The position numbers and the translations under genes are program-made. Positions 15,803-24,241 of a stretch of 55,540 nucleotides of DNA are shown here, piece after piece (the first letter of the stretch is position 1; each line of letters begins with the position of its first letter). The notes under the pieces were generated by a model. It was not told the origin of the DNA. It did no database searches and saw only the letters and a list, made by a program, of their open reading frames with translations. The DNA comes from UMGS1225 sp034086705. GTDB lineage: Bacteria > Bacillota > Clostridia > Oscillospirales > CAG-272. The stretch spans positions 1 through 55,540 of the forward strand of contig JAXDZV010000039.1 of NCBI GenBank assembly GCA_034086705.1, in the 5' to 3' direction.

Positions 15803-17902
15803 TCATACAGGAGTTTCCCTGCGCATACAAGAGGCTGCTTGTAAATTTTCTCCGCAAATTCGTGCACGTAGTACACGATGCTGCGGTAATGCAAGCAACG
15901 GATCCTCTGCCAGAAATGCCTTTGCAGCCGCTAAAGCCTGTTGCAAAAGTTCCATATCCCGCTCCGGATCTGCTAACACAAATTGCAATGCGCCGCTTTG
16001 TGGATAGACGCCCCCCTGCCGCACGGCACTAACATAATCACCCGGGCCGCGCAAACGTAAATCCTCGTTTGCAATGGCAAAGCCATCACTGTGCTGACAT
16101 ACAATCTGCAGTCTTTGCCGCGCACTTTCACTTTCGGCTGCGCTGACCAGAAAACAATAAGACTTTTCCGATCCGCGCCCGACCCTACCGCGAAGCTGAT
16201 GAAGCTGTGACAAACCAAATCGCTCCGCATTTTCGATCACCATAATAGTTGCTGCAGGAACATCAACCCCTGTTTCAATCACCGTCGTGGACACAAGAAT
16301 ATGCAATTCGCCGCGAGTAAACGCCTGCATGACAGCTTCTTTTTCGCTTGCCTTCATTCTCCCGTGGATTATCCCTACACCGACCTCACCCATGCGCTCT
16401 TTCAAATCCCTTGCGCATGCCTGTGCGCTCAACAAGTCATTTTCACCCTCGCCATGTTCGACGGTGGGACATACTACAAAAATTTGCCGCCCGGCCAAAG
16501 CCTGTTTGTGTAAATACAAAAGCAAGTCTTCTCTGCGCTGCGGCGTAATCAGATGCGTGCTGACAGGCTTGCGCCCGGGCGGCAGCTCATCCAAAACCGA
16601 GCTATCCATATCGCCAAACAGCAATTGCTGCATTGTGCGGGGAATCGGTGTTGCAGTCATCATCAAAACATGCACTCGTGCAGCCTTGTCGGCAAGCAGT
16701 TGCCTTTGCAACACTCCGAAACGCTGCTGCTCATCCGTAATCACCAGTCCAAGTTTGGCAAACTGAACCGTATCCTCCAACAACGCATGCGTACCAACCG
16801 CAAGAGAAACCGTCCCATTTGCAAACGCCTGCCTAATTGCACACTTTTCTGCAGCAGACATGGAGCCAACCAAAAGCTTCGGGCTGATACCAAAACACCC
16901 CAAAAATCGCTCTAACGTATCGGCGTGTTGCCGTGCCAACAACTCAGTGGGAGCCATAAGAACACATTGATACCCACTGTTCACTGCCATATATGCAGCC
17001 GCTGCAGCACATAGCGTTTTCCCACTCCCGACATCGCCGCTGAGCAACCGCTGCATCGGATGTGCAGCTATAGAAAAATCTTCCGCAAACTCTGCAATCA
17101 CTCGACGCTGCGCTGCAGTCGGCGAAAAAGGAAGCGCGTCATAAAATGCATGCAAATCCGTATGTGTAAAACGGATGCCGGGCAATTGCATACGGCCGTT
17201 TCGATGCATATACAACTGCAAACCATAACAAAACAGCTCTTCAAAAATAATCCGCCTGCGCGCTTTGGCAAGTTCCTGTTCCGTCAGCGGCTGATGCATG
17301 CATCGCACTGCGAAGGACTGTGATGCCAGGCCATATGCCGTTCTCAACGATAACGGCAGCGGATCCGCGGGAGCATTTTCCGGCGAATATACAATGCCAA
17401 GTGCCTGAGAAATCGCATTGCGAATGAGCGATTGTGTCAAAGCGCCGCGTTCCGGGTAGACCGGCACAATCGCCGGCAGAGGAGCTTGCTCCGTATACGG
17501 CTCCAAATGCGGGTTTACAAAGGCTTTTTTCCCTGCCAGCATGGAACAACGCCCGTATATTCGATACTTTTTCTGCATCTCCAGCTGCTTTTTTCTATAC
17601 GGCATATTGAAATAACACAGCAATACCTGCGCACTATCGTCGGCAACCGTACATAGCACCCTGCTCTTTTTCCCAAAGCGCTGTAAAACCGGTTGCGTCT
17701 GCACTGTGACAATGTGCGCACTCGTCTCAGCTACCGCTGCAGCAGACAGTGGTAGAACCCGGCCTCGCAATTCATATGCACGCGGATAAAATGCCGTCAG
17801 ATCCCGCAGCGTATGCACACCGCATGCGGCAAACGCTTCAGCGCGCATCTGTGAAATACCGTGTAAAACGGTAAGCGGCGCTTCCGGTGTGCGGGCTTCC
17901 AA
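15803..17902 (-). CDS. recG: ATP-dependent DNA helicase RecG
   Basis: RecG remodels stalled replication forks and branch-migrates Holliday junctions. The N-terminal wedge/OB domain (about 1-240) is followed by superfamily 2 helicase motifs: Walker A GDVGSGKT, motif Ia APTELLARQH, motif II DEQQRFGV, motif III MTATPIPRT, motif V STTVIETGVDVPAAT and motif VI QLRGRVGRG. Motif II is DEQQ where many RecG proteins have DEQH. I place the start at the TTG at 17900-17902: it lies 5-7 bases after AAGGAGGGG and begins MEARTPEAPLTVL, giving 699 residues. An ATG at 17971 would overlap polA by 38 bases and has no comparable binding site. The gene starts 31 bases after polA, within the epsC-mscS-polA-recG run. 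Confidence 0.95.
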   Translation of the reverse strand: MEARTPEAPLTVLHGISQMRAEAFAACGVHTLRDLTAFYPRAYELRGRVLPLSAAAVAETSAHIVTVQTQPVLQRFGKKSRVLCTVADDSAQVLLCYFNMPYRKKQLEMQKKYRIYGRCSMLAGKKAFVNPHLEPYTEQAPLPAIVPVYPERGALTQSLIRNAISQALGIVYSPENAPADPLPLSLRTAYGLASQSFAVRCMHQPLTEQELAKARRRIIFEELFCYGLQLYMHRNGRMQLPGIRFTHTDLHAFYDALPFSPTAAQRRVIAEFAEDFSIAAHPMQRLLSGDVGSGKTLCAAAAAYMAVNSGYQCVLMAPTELLARQHADTLERFLGCFGISPKLLVGSMSAAEKCAIRQAFANGTVSLAVGTHALLEDTVQFAKLGLVITDEQQRFGVLQRQLLADKAARVHVLMMTATPIPRTMQQLLFGDMDSSVLDELPPGRKPVSTHLITPQRREDLLLYLHKQALAGRQIFVVCPTVEHGEGENDLLSAQACARDLKERMGEVGVGIIHGRMKASEKEAVMQAFTRGELHILVSTTVIETGVDVPAATIMVIENAERFGLSQLHQLRGRVGRGSEKSYCFLVSAAESESARQRLQIVCQHSDGFAIANEDLRLRGPGDYVSAVRQGGVYPQSGALQFVLADPERDMELLQQALAAAKAFLAEDPLLALPQHRVLRARICGENLQAASCMRRETPV

Positions 17903-17907
17903 TCCGA

Positions 17908-17916
17908 CCCCTCCTT
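17908..17916 (-). promoter_or_regulatory. Strong Shine-Dalgarno site that fixes the TTG start of recG
   Basis: AAGGAGGGG (complement of 17908-17916) ends five bases before the TTG at 17902. It lies between the polA stop and recG, and decides against the upstream ATG at 17971. Confidence 0.8.
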
Positions 17917-17933
17917 CTTGTTTCGTAACCGAC

Positions 17934-20453
17934 TTAATGTCCCTGCAGCCAAGTAGCCCCAGCGACTGCATCCACAGTCAGCGCCACTGGCAGCGATACA
18001 ACATGTTCCATCTTTTCCTGTACCAAAGCCATAACCTGTTCTGCATCTGCCGCAGCGCAATCAATCAGAAGCTCGTCGTGCACCTGCAAAATCAGTTTTG
18101 CATCAAATCCGCCATCTGCAAGTGCACGGTCAATCGCAATCATCGCCATTTTGATAATATCCGCCGCAGTTCCCTGAATCGGGCTATTCATTGCAACCCG
18201 CTCCCCAAAAGCCTGTACTTGCTTTTTCGGAGAAGACAATTCCGGAATGTACCGCCGTCTTCCGAACAGCGTCGTAACATATCCACTTTCCCTTGCCCTG
18301 CAAACAACATCCTTCAGATATGCCGCAACCCCAGGATACGCAGACAAATAGGAGGCAATATATTCTCCCGCCTCCTTTTTTGTTATGCCTAAATCTTGTG
18401 AAAGCGAAAAGTCTCCTATGCCGTATACAATTCCAAAATTGACAGCTTTCGCACGTTTACGCTCCTCACGGCTCACTTGTTCTGGCGGAACACCGAACAC
18501 TGTGCTGGCAGTTGCAGTATGGATGTCCACCCCATTTTCAAAAGCAGATAGCATCGCACTGTCCTGAGAAACAGCGGCAAGCAAACGCAGTTCTATCTGA
18601 GAATAATCAGCGTCTATTAAAACACGATTTTCCGCTGCCGGCAGAAAAAATCGTCTGAGTTCCCTGCCGAGTTCCGTACGAATCGGAATATTTTGCAAAT
18701 TCGGTTCCGAAGAAGAAAGCCGTCCGGTCGCTGTCACTGTCTGATGAAACGTGGAATGCACACATCCCTGCGCGTCTGCAACTTTCAGCAAACCGTCTGC
18801 GTAGGTTGATTTGAGTTTTGCAACCTGCCTGTATTCCAGAATATCATTAACAATCGGATAATACGGCTTTAGGCGCTCCAAAACCTCCGCAGAGGTAGAG
18901 CGTCCGGTTTTGGTCTTTGCGCGGCACGGCAGTCCCAAACGATCGTATAACACCTCTGCCAACTGTTTTGGGGAAAGAATGTTAAAATGCATACCGGCGG
19001 CACAATAGATACGCTCAGCATATACTTCACACAAAGCACCCAGTTGCTCTCCGAAATCACGAAGGCCTGTGCAATCGATGTGAAAACCGCGCTTTTCCAT
19101 ATCACAAAGTACTGCAGCCAGTGGCAGCTCCACCGTCTGATACAGCGTAAAAGCACTCTGCTCGCGAAGTAACATCTCAATTTTTTCCCAAAGTGTATAC
19201 AGTTGCACAGCGCAACCGCTTCCGCAGGAAGCAAGGGGTTCTTTCAAATATTGCAACACCAGCCGTTCCGGCGAAAACCCGCCCTGCGCAGCATCCAACA
19301 CATATGCACCAAGCAAAACATCCGCCCGGACATTTCTCACGGAATATCCTGCTGCATCCATGCGATGATAAAAATGCTTAGCATCGTATACAATCAGAGT
19401 TTCCGTGCGCTGCGCAAATAACGGTGCAAACTGCATAAAAGGTCCCAGGCAAACCCCATGTGTGGCAAAAGGTCCGGCAGCGTACACCGTATCGTCCTCA
19501 GCAATCCATACAGCCATTTGCCCTTGCTGCTTCGCAAACACCTGCGGTGTCATATACTGCATTTCCACTTCGCTTTTTTCCGGAATATCCGTTTGTTCCT
19601 TTGGCAAGCGACGCAGAAAAACGGAAAAGGAAAGCTCAGCAAACAGCGCGCGCAGTTTGTCGGTATGCATCCCGGTATATGTCGCTTCCTCTAAGGTGAA
19701 CGGCAGCGGAGCGTCCCGGCAAATAGTTGCGAGATAGCGCGAGTCAAAAGCGCTTTGCTGACCGGCTAGCAATTTTTCCTTTTGTCCTTTGGGAATCGGC
19801 GCATCTGCAAGCGCCGCATAAATTTCTTCCAGCGTCCCATACTGTGCAACCAGTTTTAGTGCGGTCTTCTCCCCAATACCCGGAACCCCCGGTATATGGT
19901 CGGAAGCGTCTCCCATCAAAGCCTTGACTTGTACAAACTGTGATGCGTCAATACCATATTCTTCGTGAAATTTTGTCGTATCAAAGCAAACAGTTTCCCG
20001 GTTTGTTGCAAGCAACACCGTACTTTTGGGGCCTATTAGCTGCAATGCATCTCTGTCACCTGTCAAAAGATACGAATGGACATCCGCAGCACATGCCATC
20101 TGTGCCACTGTTCCGAGAATGTCGTCTGCCTCATATCCCGCCAGTTCTGCCACGGTAAAGCCAAGGGCCTCAGCACATGCTTTTGCATACGGAAATTGCT
20201 CAAGCAGTTCCTGCGGCATCGGACGGCGCCCTGCTTTATAGTCCGCATAAGCTTTATGCCGAAACGTCGGTTCCTTGCGGTCAAACGCTACAACCGCATA
20301 CGCAGGCTGCAGCGTCTCCAGCTTTCCCATCAGCACATTGCAAAAGCCATAGAGCGCATTGGTATGCAGCCCGGCTGCATTTGTCAGCGGACGGATACCA
20401 TAAAACGAACGGTTGAGAATGCTGTTTCCATCCACACACAACAAGTTTTTCAT
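17934..20453 (-). CDS. polA: DNA polymerase I
   Basis: PolA (839 residues) fills gaps and removes RNA primers in lagging-strand processing and repair. The 5'-3' exonuclease domain occupies about 1-290 (VDGNSILNRSFYGI, GYEADDILGT, GDRDALQLI, GDASDHIPGVPGIGEKTA). The middle 3'-5' exonuclease-like domain (about 300-470) lacks the acidic metal-binding motifs, so proofreading is probably lost, as in most Firmicutes. The polymerase domain has motif A DADYSQIELRLLA, motif B RKRAKAVNFGIVYG and motif C QVHDELL. It follows mscS by 12 bases and precedes recG by 31, so these replication and repair genes are cotranscribed. Confidence 0.97.
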   Translation of the reverse strand: MKNLLCVDGNSILNRSFYGIRPLTNAAGLHTNALYGFCNVLMGKLETLQPAYAVVAFDRKEPTFRHKAYADYKAGRRPMPQELLEQFPYAKACAEALGFTVAELAGYEADDILGTVAQMACAADVHSYLLTGDRDALQLIGPKSTVLLATNRETVCFDTTKFHEEYGIDASQFVQVKALMGDASDHIPGVPGIGEKTALKLVAQYGTLEEIYAALADAPIPKGQKEKLLAGQQSAFDSRYLATICRDAPLPFTLEEATYTGMHTDKLRALFAELSFSVFLRRLPKEQTDIPEKSEVEMQYMTPQVFAKQQGQMAVWIAEDDTVYAAGPFATHGVCLGPFMQFAPLFAQRTETLIVYDAKHFYHRMDAAGYSVRNVRADVLLGAYVLDAAQGGFSPERLVLQYLKEPLASCGSGCAVQLYTLWEKIEMLLREQSAFTLYQTVELPLAAVLCDMEKRGFHIDCTGLRDFGEQLGALCEVYAERIYCAAGMHFNILSPKQLAEVLYDRLGLPCRAKTKTGRSTSAEVLERLKPYYPIVNDILEYRQVAKLKSTYADGLLKVADAQGCVHSTFHQTVTATGRLSSSEPNLQNIPIRTELGRELRRFFLPAAENRVLIDADYSQIELRLLAAVSQDSAMLSAFENGVDIHTATASTVFGVPPEQVSREERKRAKAVNFGIVYGIGDFSLSQDLGITKKEAGEYIASYLSAYPGVAAYLKDVVCRARESGYVTTLFGRRRYIPELSSPKKQVQAFGERVAMNSPIQGTAADIIKMAMIAIDRALADGGFDAKLILQVHDELLIDCAAADAEQVMALVQEKMEHVVSLPVALTVDAVAGATWLQGH

Positions 20454-20465
20454 GCTACAAACGCC

Positions 20466-21290
20466 TCATTCTTCTGAATTATTTGTATCGTTTGCCTGAT
20501 GGATCGTTAACTGAGGGAAAGGAATCTCTATCCCCTGCTGTTGCAGTGTCTGTGCTACTTGCTCTGTCAAGCTGTAATAGGCATTCCAATACTCTGTGCC
20601 ATGCACACAGACGCGCAGCAAAAAATTCAGTGCACTTTCTCCCATTCCGGTCATCCGCGCAAATACAGGCTGATCGTGCAGCACCAACGGATGTGCAGCT
20701 GCTACATCACAGAGTAACCGCTTGACCTGTTCAATATCTGTACCGTATGCCACGTCGACTCGAATTTCTACCCGGCGCATCTGCTCCACTGAGTAGTTTG
20801 TAATGTTGGTATTGGTTATCGTGCCGTTAGGTAATGTAATCCGTCTACCATCCAGTGTAACAATCACCGTATAAAACGGAGTAATATCGTGTACTGTCCC
20901 GCTAACACCGGCCACCTCGATATAATCGTCTACAGCAAACGGTTTAAAAAACATCAACATCAGGCCGCCCGCAAAATTGCTCAAAGAACCTTGCAAAGCA
21001 AGGCCAATTGCCACTCCGGCAGAAGCAAGCAGCGTAACAAAAGAAGTCGTCGGAACACCGAGCAACATCGCCGCACTGACAATCACGACAATATTCAAAA
21101 GAATTTTTAAAAAACTCAAAAGAAAGGTCTGTAGACTTTTATCCAGTTTTCCAAAACCTTTTCCCTTACCGATTTGCTTGCAAAGAAAGGAAACCATCTT
21201 CAGACCAATCACCAAAATAGCAAATGCACCGAGAAGACGCAGCCCCGCACTTGCGGCAAAGGAACGGATACTCTGCCAAATTTCTTCCAC
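20466..21290 (-). CDS. mscS: Small-conductance mechanosensitive channel, MscS family
   Basis: This 274-residue channel opens on membrane tension to release solutes in hypo-osmotic shock. Three membrane spans are visible: about 14-36, 60-84, and the pore helix about 86-115 (TSFVTLLASAGVAIGLALQGSLSNFAGGLMLMFF) with the alternating Gly/Ala pattern of MscS. The cytoplasmic beta domain follows (FAVDDYIEVAGVSGTVHDI, RRITLPNGTITNTNITNYS), then the alpha/beta vestibule domain. It begins two bases after the epsC stop and ends 12 bases before polA, so it is inside the epsC operon. Confidence 0.93.
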   Translation of the reverse strand: MEEIWQSIRSFAASAGLRLLGAFAILVIGLKMVSFLCKQIGKGKGFGKLDKSLQTFLLSFLKILLNIVVIVSAAMLLGVPTTSFVTLLASAGVAIGLALQGSLSNFAGGLMLMFFKPFAVDDYIEVAGVSGTVHDITPFYTVIVTLDGRRITLPNGTITNTNITNYSVEQMRRVEIRVDVAYGTDIEQVKRLLCDVAAAHPLVLHDQPVFARMTGMGESALNFLLRVCVHGTEYWNAYYSLTEQVAQTLQQQGIEIPFPQLTIHQANDTNNSEE

Positions 21291-21292
21291 GG

Positions 21293-22177
21293 TTACTCCC
21301 CTCCCTTGTTTTCGGAAATACGATAGGAGGGGCTACTTGCCGCAGCAAGTACCGTCGTTCCTTTTTGTACGGAATGCGTCAGCCACACATTCCCGCCAAT
21401 AACGCAATCGTCTCCGATATAGGTTTCCCCGCCGAGAATCGTCGCTCCGGCATATACAATTACCCGATTTCCCAAATTTGGGTGCCGCTTAATTCCCTTG
21501 ACCGGATGGCCGTTTTCGTCTGTATCAAAACTTTTTGCACCGAGCGTTACGCCTTGATAAAGCTTGACATGATCTCCGATCACCGTCGTCTCACCGATAA
21601 CAACTCCGGTGCCGTGATCAATAAAAAAATATTCTCCAATTTGTGCGCCCGGATGGATATCAATCGCCGTTATACAATGCGCGTACTCCGTCATAATACG
21701 TGGCAGCATCGGCACAGAAAGCGTATAAAAAAGATGTGCCAGCCGATAAATGCTGACTGCCTGAAAAGACGGATATGCTAAAATAATCTCTGCCTTACTT
21801 TTGGCCGCAGGATCCCCATCGTATGCTGCCTGAATATCTGTTTGCAAAGTTTGTTTGACCGCCGGCAACGCCGCAAAAAACGCAGAAAGCACTTCTTGCT
21901 GTCTTTGCGATGGCAGCAATCTTTGCAAAATAGAACACAGACGTGCCTGCGCTTTTTGCAAACGATAGCATACAGTAATCTGTGTAGGAGATTCACATGC
22001 ATCACAGCTGCAAAAAATATGGGGATACAGGGCGCTTTGCAGTTCCTCTATCAGCGCCTTTATATCTTTCTTCAGCCCCGCGAGACTACCATGTGATTGC
22101 TCTGCATGCGGCTCAGCTTCACACAACTTCCGGGCAATCTGCGTCAATGCCATCGTGTCTTCACATACTTGCTTCAT
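21293..22177 (-). CDS. epsC: Serine O-acetyltransferase (EpsC/CysE type)
   Basis: The enzyme makes O-acetylserine from L-serine and acetyl-CoA, the committed step to cysteine. The 294-residue length fits the long EpsC form: a helical N-terminal domain (1-165) then the left-handed beta-helix of hexapeptide repeats (DIHPGAQIGEYFFIDHGTGVVIGETTVIGDHVKLYQGVTLG). Catalytic His/Asp are probably in DIHPGA and FIDHGTG. No O-acetylserine lyase (cysK) is adjacent. The start has GGAGGG eight bases upstream. It heads a six-gene leftward run ending in cysteine desulfurase, and has a TTGACA-N17-TACAAT promoter. Confidence 0.93.
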   Translation of the reverse strand: MKQVCEDTMALTQIARKLCEAEPHAEQSHGSLAGLKKDIKALIEELQSALYPHIFCSCDACESPTQITVCYRLQKAQARLCSILQRLLPSQRQQEVLSAFFAALPAVKQTLQTDIQAAYDGDPAAKSKAEIILAYPSFQAVSIYRLAHLFYTLSVPMLPRIMTEYAHCITAIDIHPGAQIGEYFFIDHGTGVVIGETTVIGDHVKLYQGVTLGAKSFDTDENGHPVKGIKRHPNLGNRVIVYAGATILGGETYIGDDCVIGGNVWLTHSVQKGTTVLAAASSPSYRISENKGGE

Positions 22178-22208
22178 AAACAGAACCCTCCAAGCAACAT
22201 TTCGTTAT

Positions 22209-22237
22209 ATTGTAGCACTCAGCACTGCTTTTGTCAA
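22209..22237 (-). promoter_or_regulatory. Strong sigma-A-type promoter of the epsC operon
   Basis: Reading leftward: TTGACA (22232-22237), a 17-base spacer, TACAAT (22209-22214), preceded by TGC. The spacer holds the direct repeat AGTGCT-G-AGTGCT, which could be an operator for a regulator of cysteine or serine metabolism (inference). It contains only one CIRCE-like half (TAGCACTC), so I do not call a CIRCE element. Confidence 0.8.
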
Positions 22238-22311
22238 CCAAACCATCCCCTGTCCCTTTGCAAAGCAGGTAAAAAATGATAAATATTTCTCAAAATCCCC
22301 CCCGATTGCTA

Positions 22312-22340
22312 TTGATTTTTTTTGGTTTGTGCGTTACAAT
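22312..22340 (+). promoter_or_regulatory. Sigma-A-type promoter of pfkA
   Basis: TTGATT (22312-22317), 17-base spacer, TACAAT (22335-22340), then a short leader with AAGGAG (22360-22365) eight bases before the ATG. Confidence 0.78.
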
Positions 22341-22373
22341 AGTTTGGAATTAAAGAACTAAGGAGACAAGACA

Positions 22374-23438
22374 ATGGCGGGATCTTTCAGAAGAATTGGT
22401 ATTTTGACCTCCGGCGGAGATGCACCTGGCATGAATGCAGCAATCCGTGCAATTACACGGGCCGCACTTGACAGAGGTGTCGAGGTTATGGGTATATATA
22501 AGGGCTATCGCGGTATGATTGACGATGAGATGAAACTACTCAGTGCACGCGATGTTTCCGGTATCATCACGCGCGGCGGAACCGTTTTGTTTTCCGACCG
22601 CTGTGATGAATTCAAGACCGAAGCCGGTATGCAAAAAGCAATCGCAAATTTAAAGAAAAACCATATTGACGGCATTGTTGCCATTGGTGGTGACGGAACT
22701 TTTCGAGGTGCAACAGACCTGTCCGACCGGGGCATCCCCTCTGTCGGTATTCCCGGAACCATCGACAACGACATTGCGTCTACCGATTATACCATCGGCT
22801 TTGACACAGCACTGAATACAATTCTTGCAATGGTAGACCGTCTGCGCGATACCTGCGAATCGCATGCGCGCTGCAGCGTGGTCGAGGTAATGGGAAATCA
22901 TGCGGGCGGTCTCGCATTGCAAAGTGCGATTGCCTGTGGTGCTTCCGTAGTCAGCGTAGGAGAATTCGAATTTGATGAAGACGCTTGTATGCACAAAATT
23001 GCACAGGAAAAAGCAAACGGGAAAAGAGAATTTATTGTTATCGTTTCTGAGGGCAACGGGAACTTTGCAGAGCAACTGGCAACGCGTATTCATGAGAAGG
23101 TCGGTGTTGAAGCCCGTTTCGCGCGTCTCGCCCATGTACAAAGAGGCGGATCGCCCACGTTACGCGACCGTCTGATTGCAAGCCAATTCGGTACGGAAGC
23201 TGTTGATCACCTGCTGGCCGGCGAGAGCAACATCGTCATGTGTTATAAAGGCGGAAAGATCGTAGCAACCGACATCGATTACGCACAAACGCTTGACCGT
23301 ATGTATAAACATAAACTCACACCTGAACAGTTGGAGAAAATTCCTGCCGAACAACGTGCACAAATGGAAGCATACTGTGCAAACCGTTTGGCGGAACTAC
23401 GTGCGCTGTATGATTTAACATATCGTTTGGCAAGATAA
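22374..23438 (+). CDS. pfkA: 6-phosphofructokinase, ATP-type
   Basis: PfkA phosphorylates fructose 6-phosphate to the 1,6-bisphosphate, the committed step of glycolysis. The 354-residue protein shows ILTSGGDAPGMNAAIRA at the N terminus, the nucleotide-binding GGDGTFRGA (glycine after GGDGT as in ATP-dependent enzymes), the catalytic GTIDNDI, YTIGFDTA, EVMGNHAGGLAL and the substrate loop HVQRGGSPTLRDR. It is longer than the 320-residue E. coli/Bacillus type because of a C-terminal extension (about 320-354, EQRAQMEAYC...). It is monocistronic, with a consensus promoter and a terminator. Confidence 0.95.
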   Translation: MAGSFRRIGILTSGGDAPGMNAAIRAITRAALDRGVEVMGIYKGYRGMIDDEMKLLSARDVSGIITRGGTVLFSDRCDEFKTEAGMQKAIANLKKNHIDGIVAIGGDGTFRGATDLSDRGIPSVGIPGTIDNDIASTDYTIGFDTALNTILAMVDRLRDTCESHARCSVVEVMGNHAGGLALQSAIACGASVVSVGEFEFDEDACMHKIAQEKANGKREFIVIVSEGNGNFAEQLATRIHEKVGVEARFARLAHVQRGGSPTLRDRLIASQFGTEAVDHLLAGESNIVMCYKGGKIVATDIDYAQTLDRMYKHKLTPEQLEKIPAEQRAQMEAYCANRLAELRALYDLTYRLAR

Positions 23439-23468
23439 GTCTTTTATCGTTTTACACTACTTTACAAA

Positions 23469-23497
23469 AAAACGCAGTTCTGCTTGAGCTGCGTTTT
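23469..23497. terminator. Bidirectional terminator between pfkA and the phosphopantetheinyl transferase
   Basis: AAAACGCAG (23469-23477) pairs with CTGCGTTTT (23489-23497). An A-run before and T-run in the right arm allow function in both directions for the convergent genes. Confidence 0.8.
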
Positions 23498-23501
23498 CCC
23501 T

Positions 23502-24131
23502 TTATGATACCGTATGCAAACATACCTGTGCATTGACTGCGCTGCACACAGAAAACACAAACCGGTCATGCACCAGCGTTCGATAGTAAACTCCCTGTGT
23601 GGGGTCTGCGTCCCGTAACACCGTAAAATTGTTCAGAGAGCTGGCAAGGCCACATCCCGTATACTTTACATAACTTTCTTTCCGCGTCCACAACCGAAAA
23701 AAAGCCTCCGCAGGAGATGTCTTTCGATTCGCCTGAAAGTATGCCGCTTCACATGGCGTAAAATACCGCAAAACCAATGCATCTGCCGCGGGAGGCACAG
23801 CTTCTGCCTTTTCCACATCGGCACCAATATTCTCTGAATACAGGGCACATAAGGCACCACCATCTGTATGTGAGAGGCTAAAGGAAAGCGACTGATTCGC
23901 AAATATCGGTTTACCACCCGGCAAAATTTCGTACGTACAATCACATTCCGCAATGCCGTGCGCAGCCAATGCCTGTTCCAAAGCAACGGAAGCAGCATAG
24001 GCATCCCATTTAACTCGTTCGCATCGAGCCGATTCGATCTTTTCACGTCGCCATGCAGAGAAAGCAGAAAGCCTTGTGATATAGTCTGCCGGCAGCACCG
24101 GCATGTAGTACCAATACAGCTCCAAATCCAT
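23502..24131 (-). CDS. 4'-phosphopantetheinyl transferase, Sfp superfamily
   Basis: This 209-residue enzyme moves phosphopantetheine from coenzyme A to a serine of a carrier protein. Motifs are in order: LSFSLSHTDGGALCALYS, the Mg-binding GADVEKAE (family GIDVE), and FFRLWTRKESYVKYTGCGL (family W-x-x-KEA-x-x-K). The Sfp-type length, about twice that of AcpS, suggests broad carrier specificity. The ATG at 24131 was chosen for AAAGGAG eight bases upstream; an in-frame reading from 24161 lacks support. No polyketide or peptide synthetase lies in the window, so the partner carrier protein is elsewhere. It could be the organism's only carrier-protein activase or belong to a distant biosynthetic cluster. 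Confidence 0.88.
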   Translation of the reverse strand: MDLELYWYYMPVLPADYITRLSAFSAWRREKIESARCERVKWDAYAASVALEQALAAHGIAECDCTYEILPGGKPIFANQSLSFSLSHTDGGALCALYSENIGADVEKAEAVPPAADALVLRYFTPCEAAYFQANRKTSPAEAFFRLWTRKESYVKYTGCGLASSLNNFTVLRDADPTQGVYYRTLVHDRFVFSVCSAVNAQVCLHTVS

Positions 24132-24185
24132 GTTTGCCACTCCTTTCGCCCAGTATATCATATCGCCAAGAATTTGTCAAAATTC

Positions 24186-24214
24186 TTGTATTTCTTCAAA
24201 AAATATGCTATCAT
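24186..24214 (+). promoter_or_regulatory. Promoter of the glycyl radical enzyme operon
   Basis: TTGTAT (24186-24191), 17-base spacer, TATCAT (24209-24214) with TGC before it (TATGCTATCAT). GGAGG at 24230-24234 stands seven bases before the ATG. Confidence 0.65.
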
Positions 24215-24241
24215 TGAATCAGAAAATACGGAGGATACGGG

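Noticed and set aside
17903..17971. Upstream ATG start for RecG at 17971
   Set aside because: It would overlap polA by 38 bases and has no good binding site, whereas the TTG at 17902 follows AAGGAGGGG at ideal spacing.
22209..22230. CIRCE-like heat-shock operator near the epsC promoter (TAGCACTC)
   Set aside because: Only one half-site is present; the inverted second half at nine bases is missing, and no chaperone gene follows.
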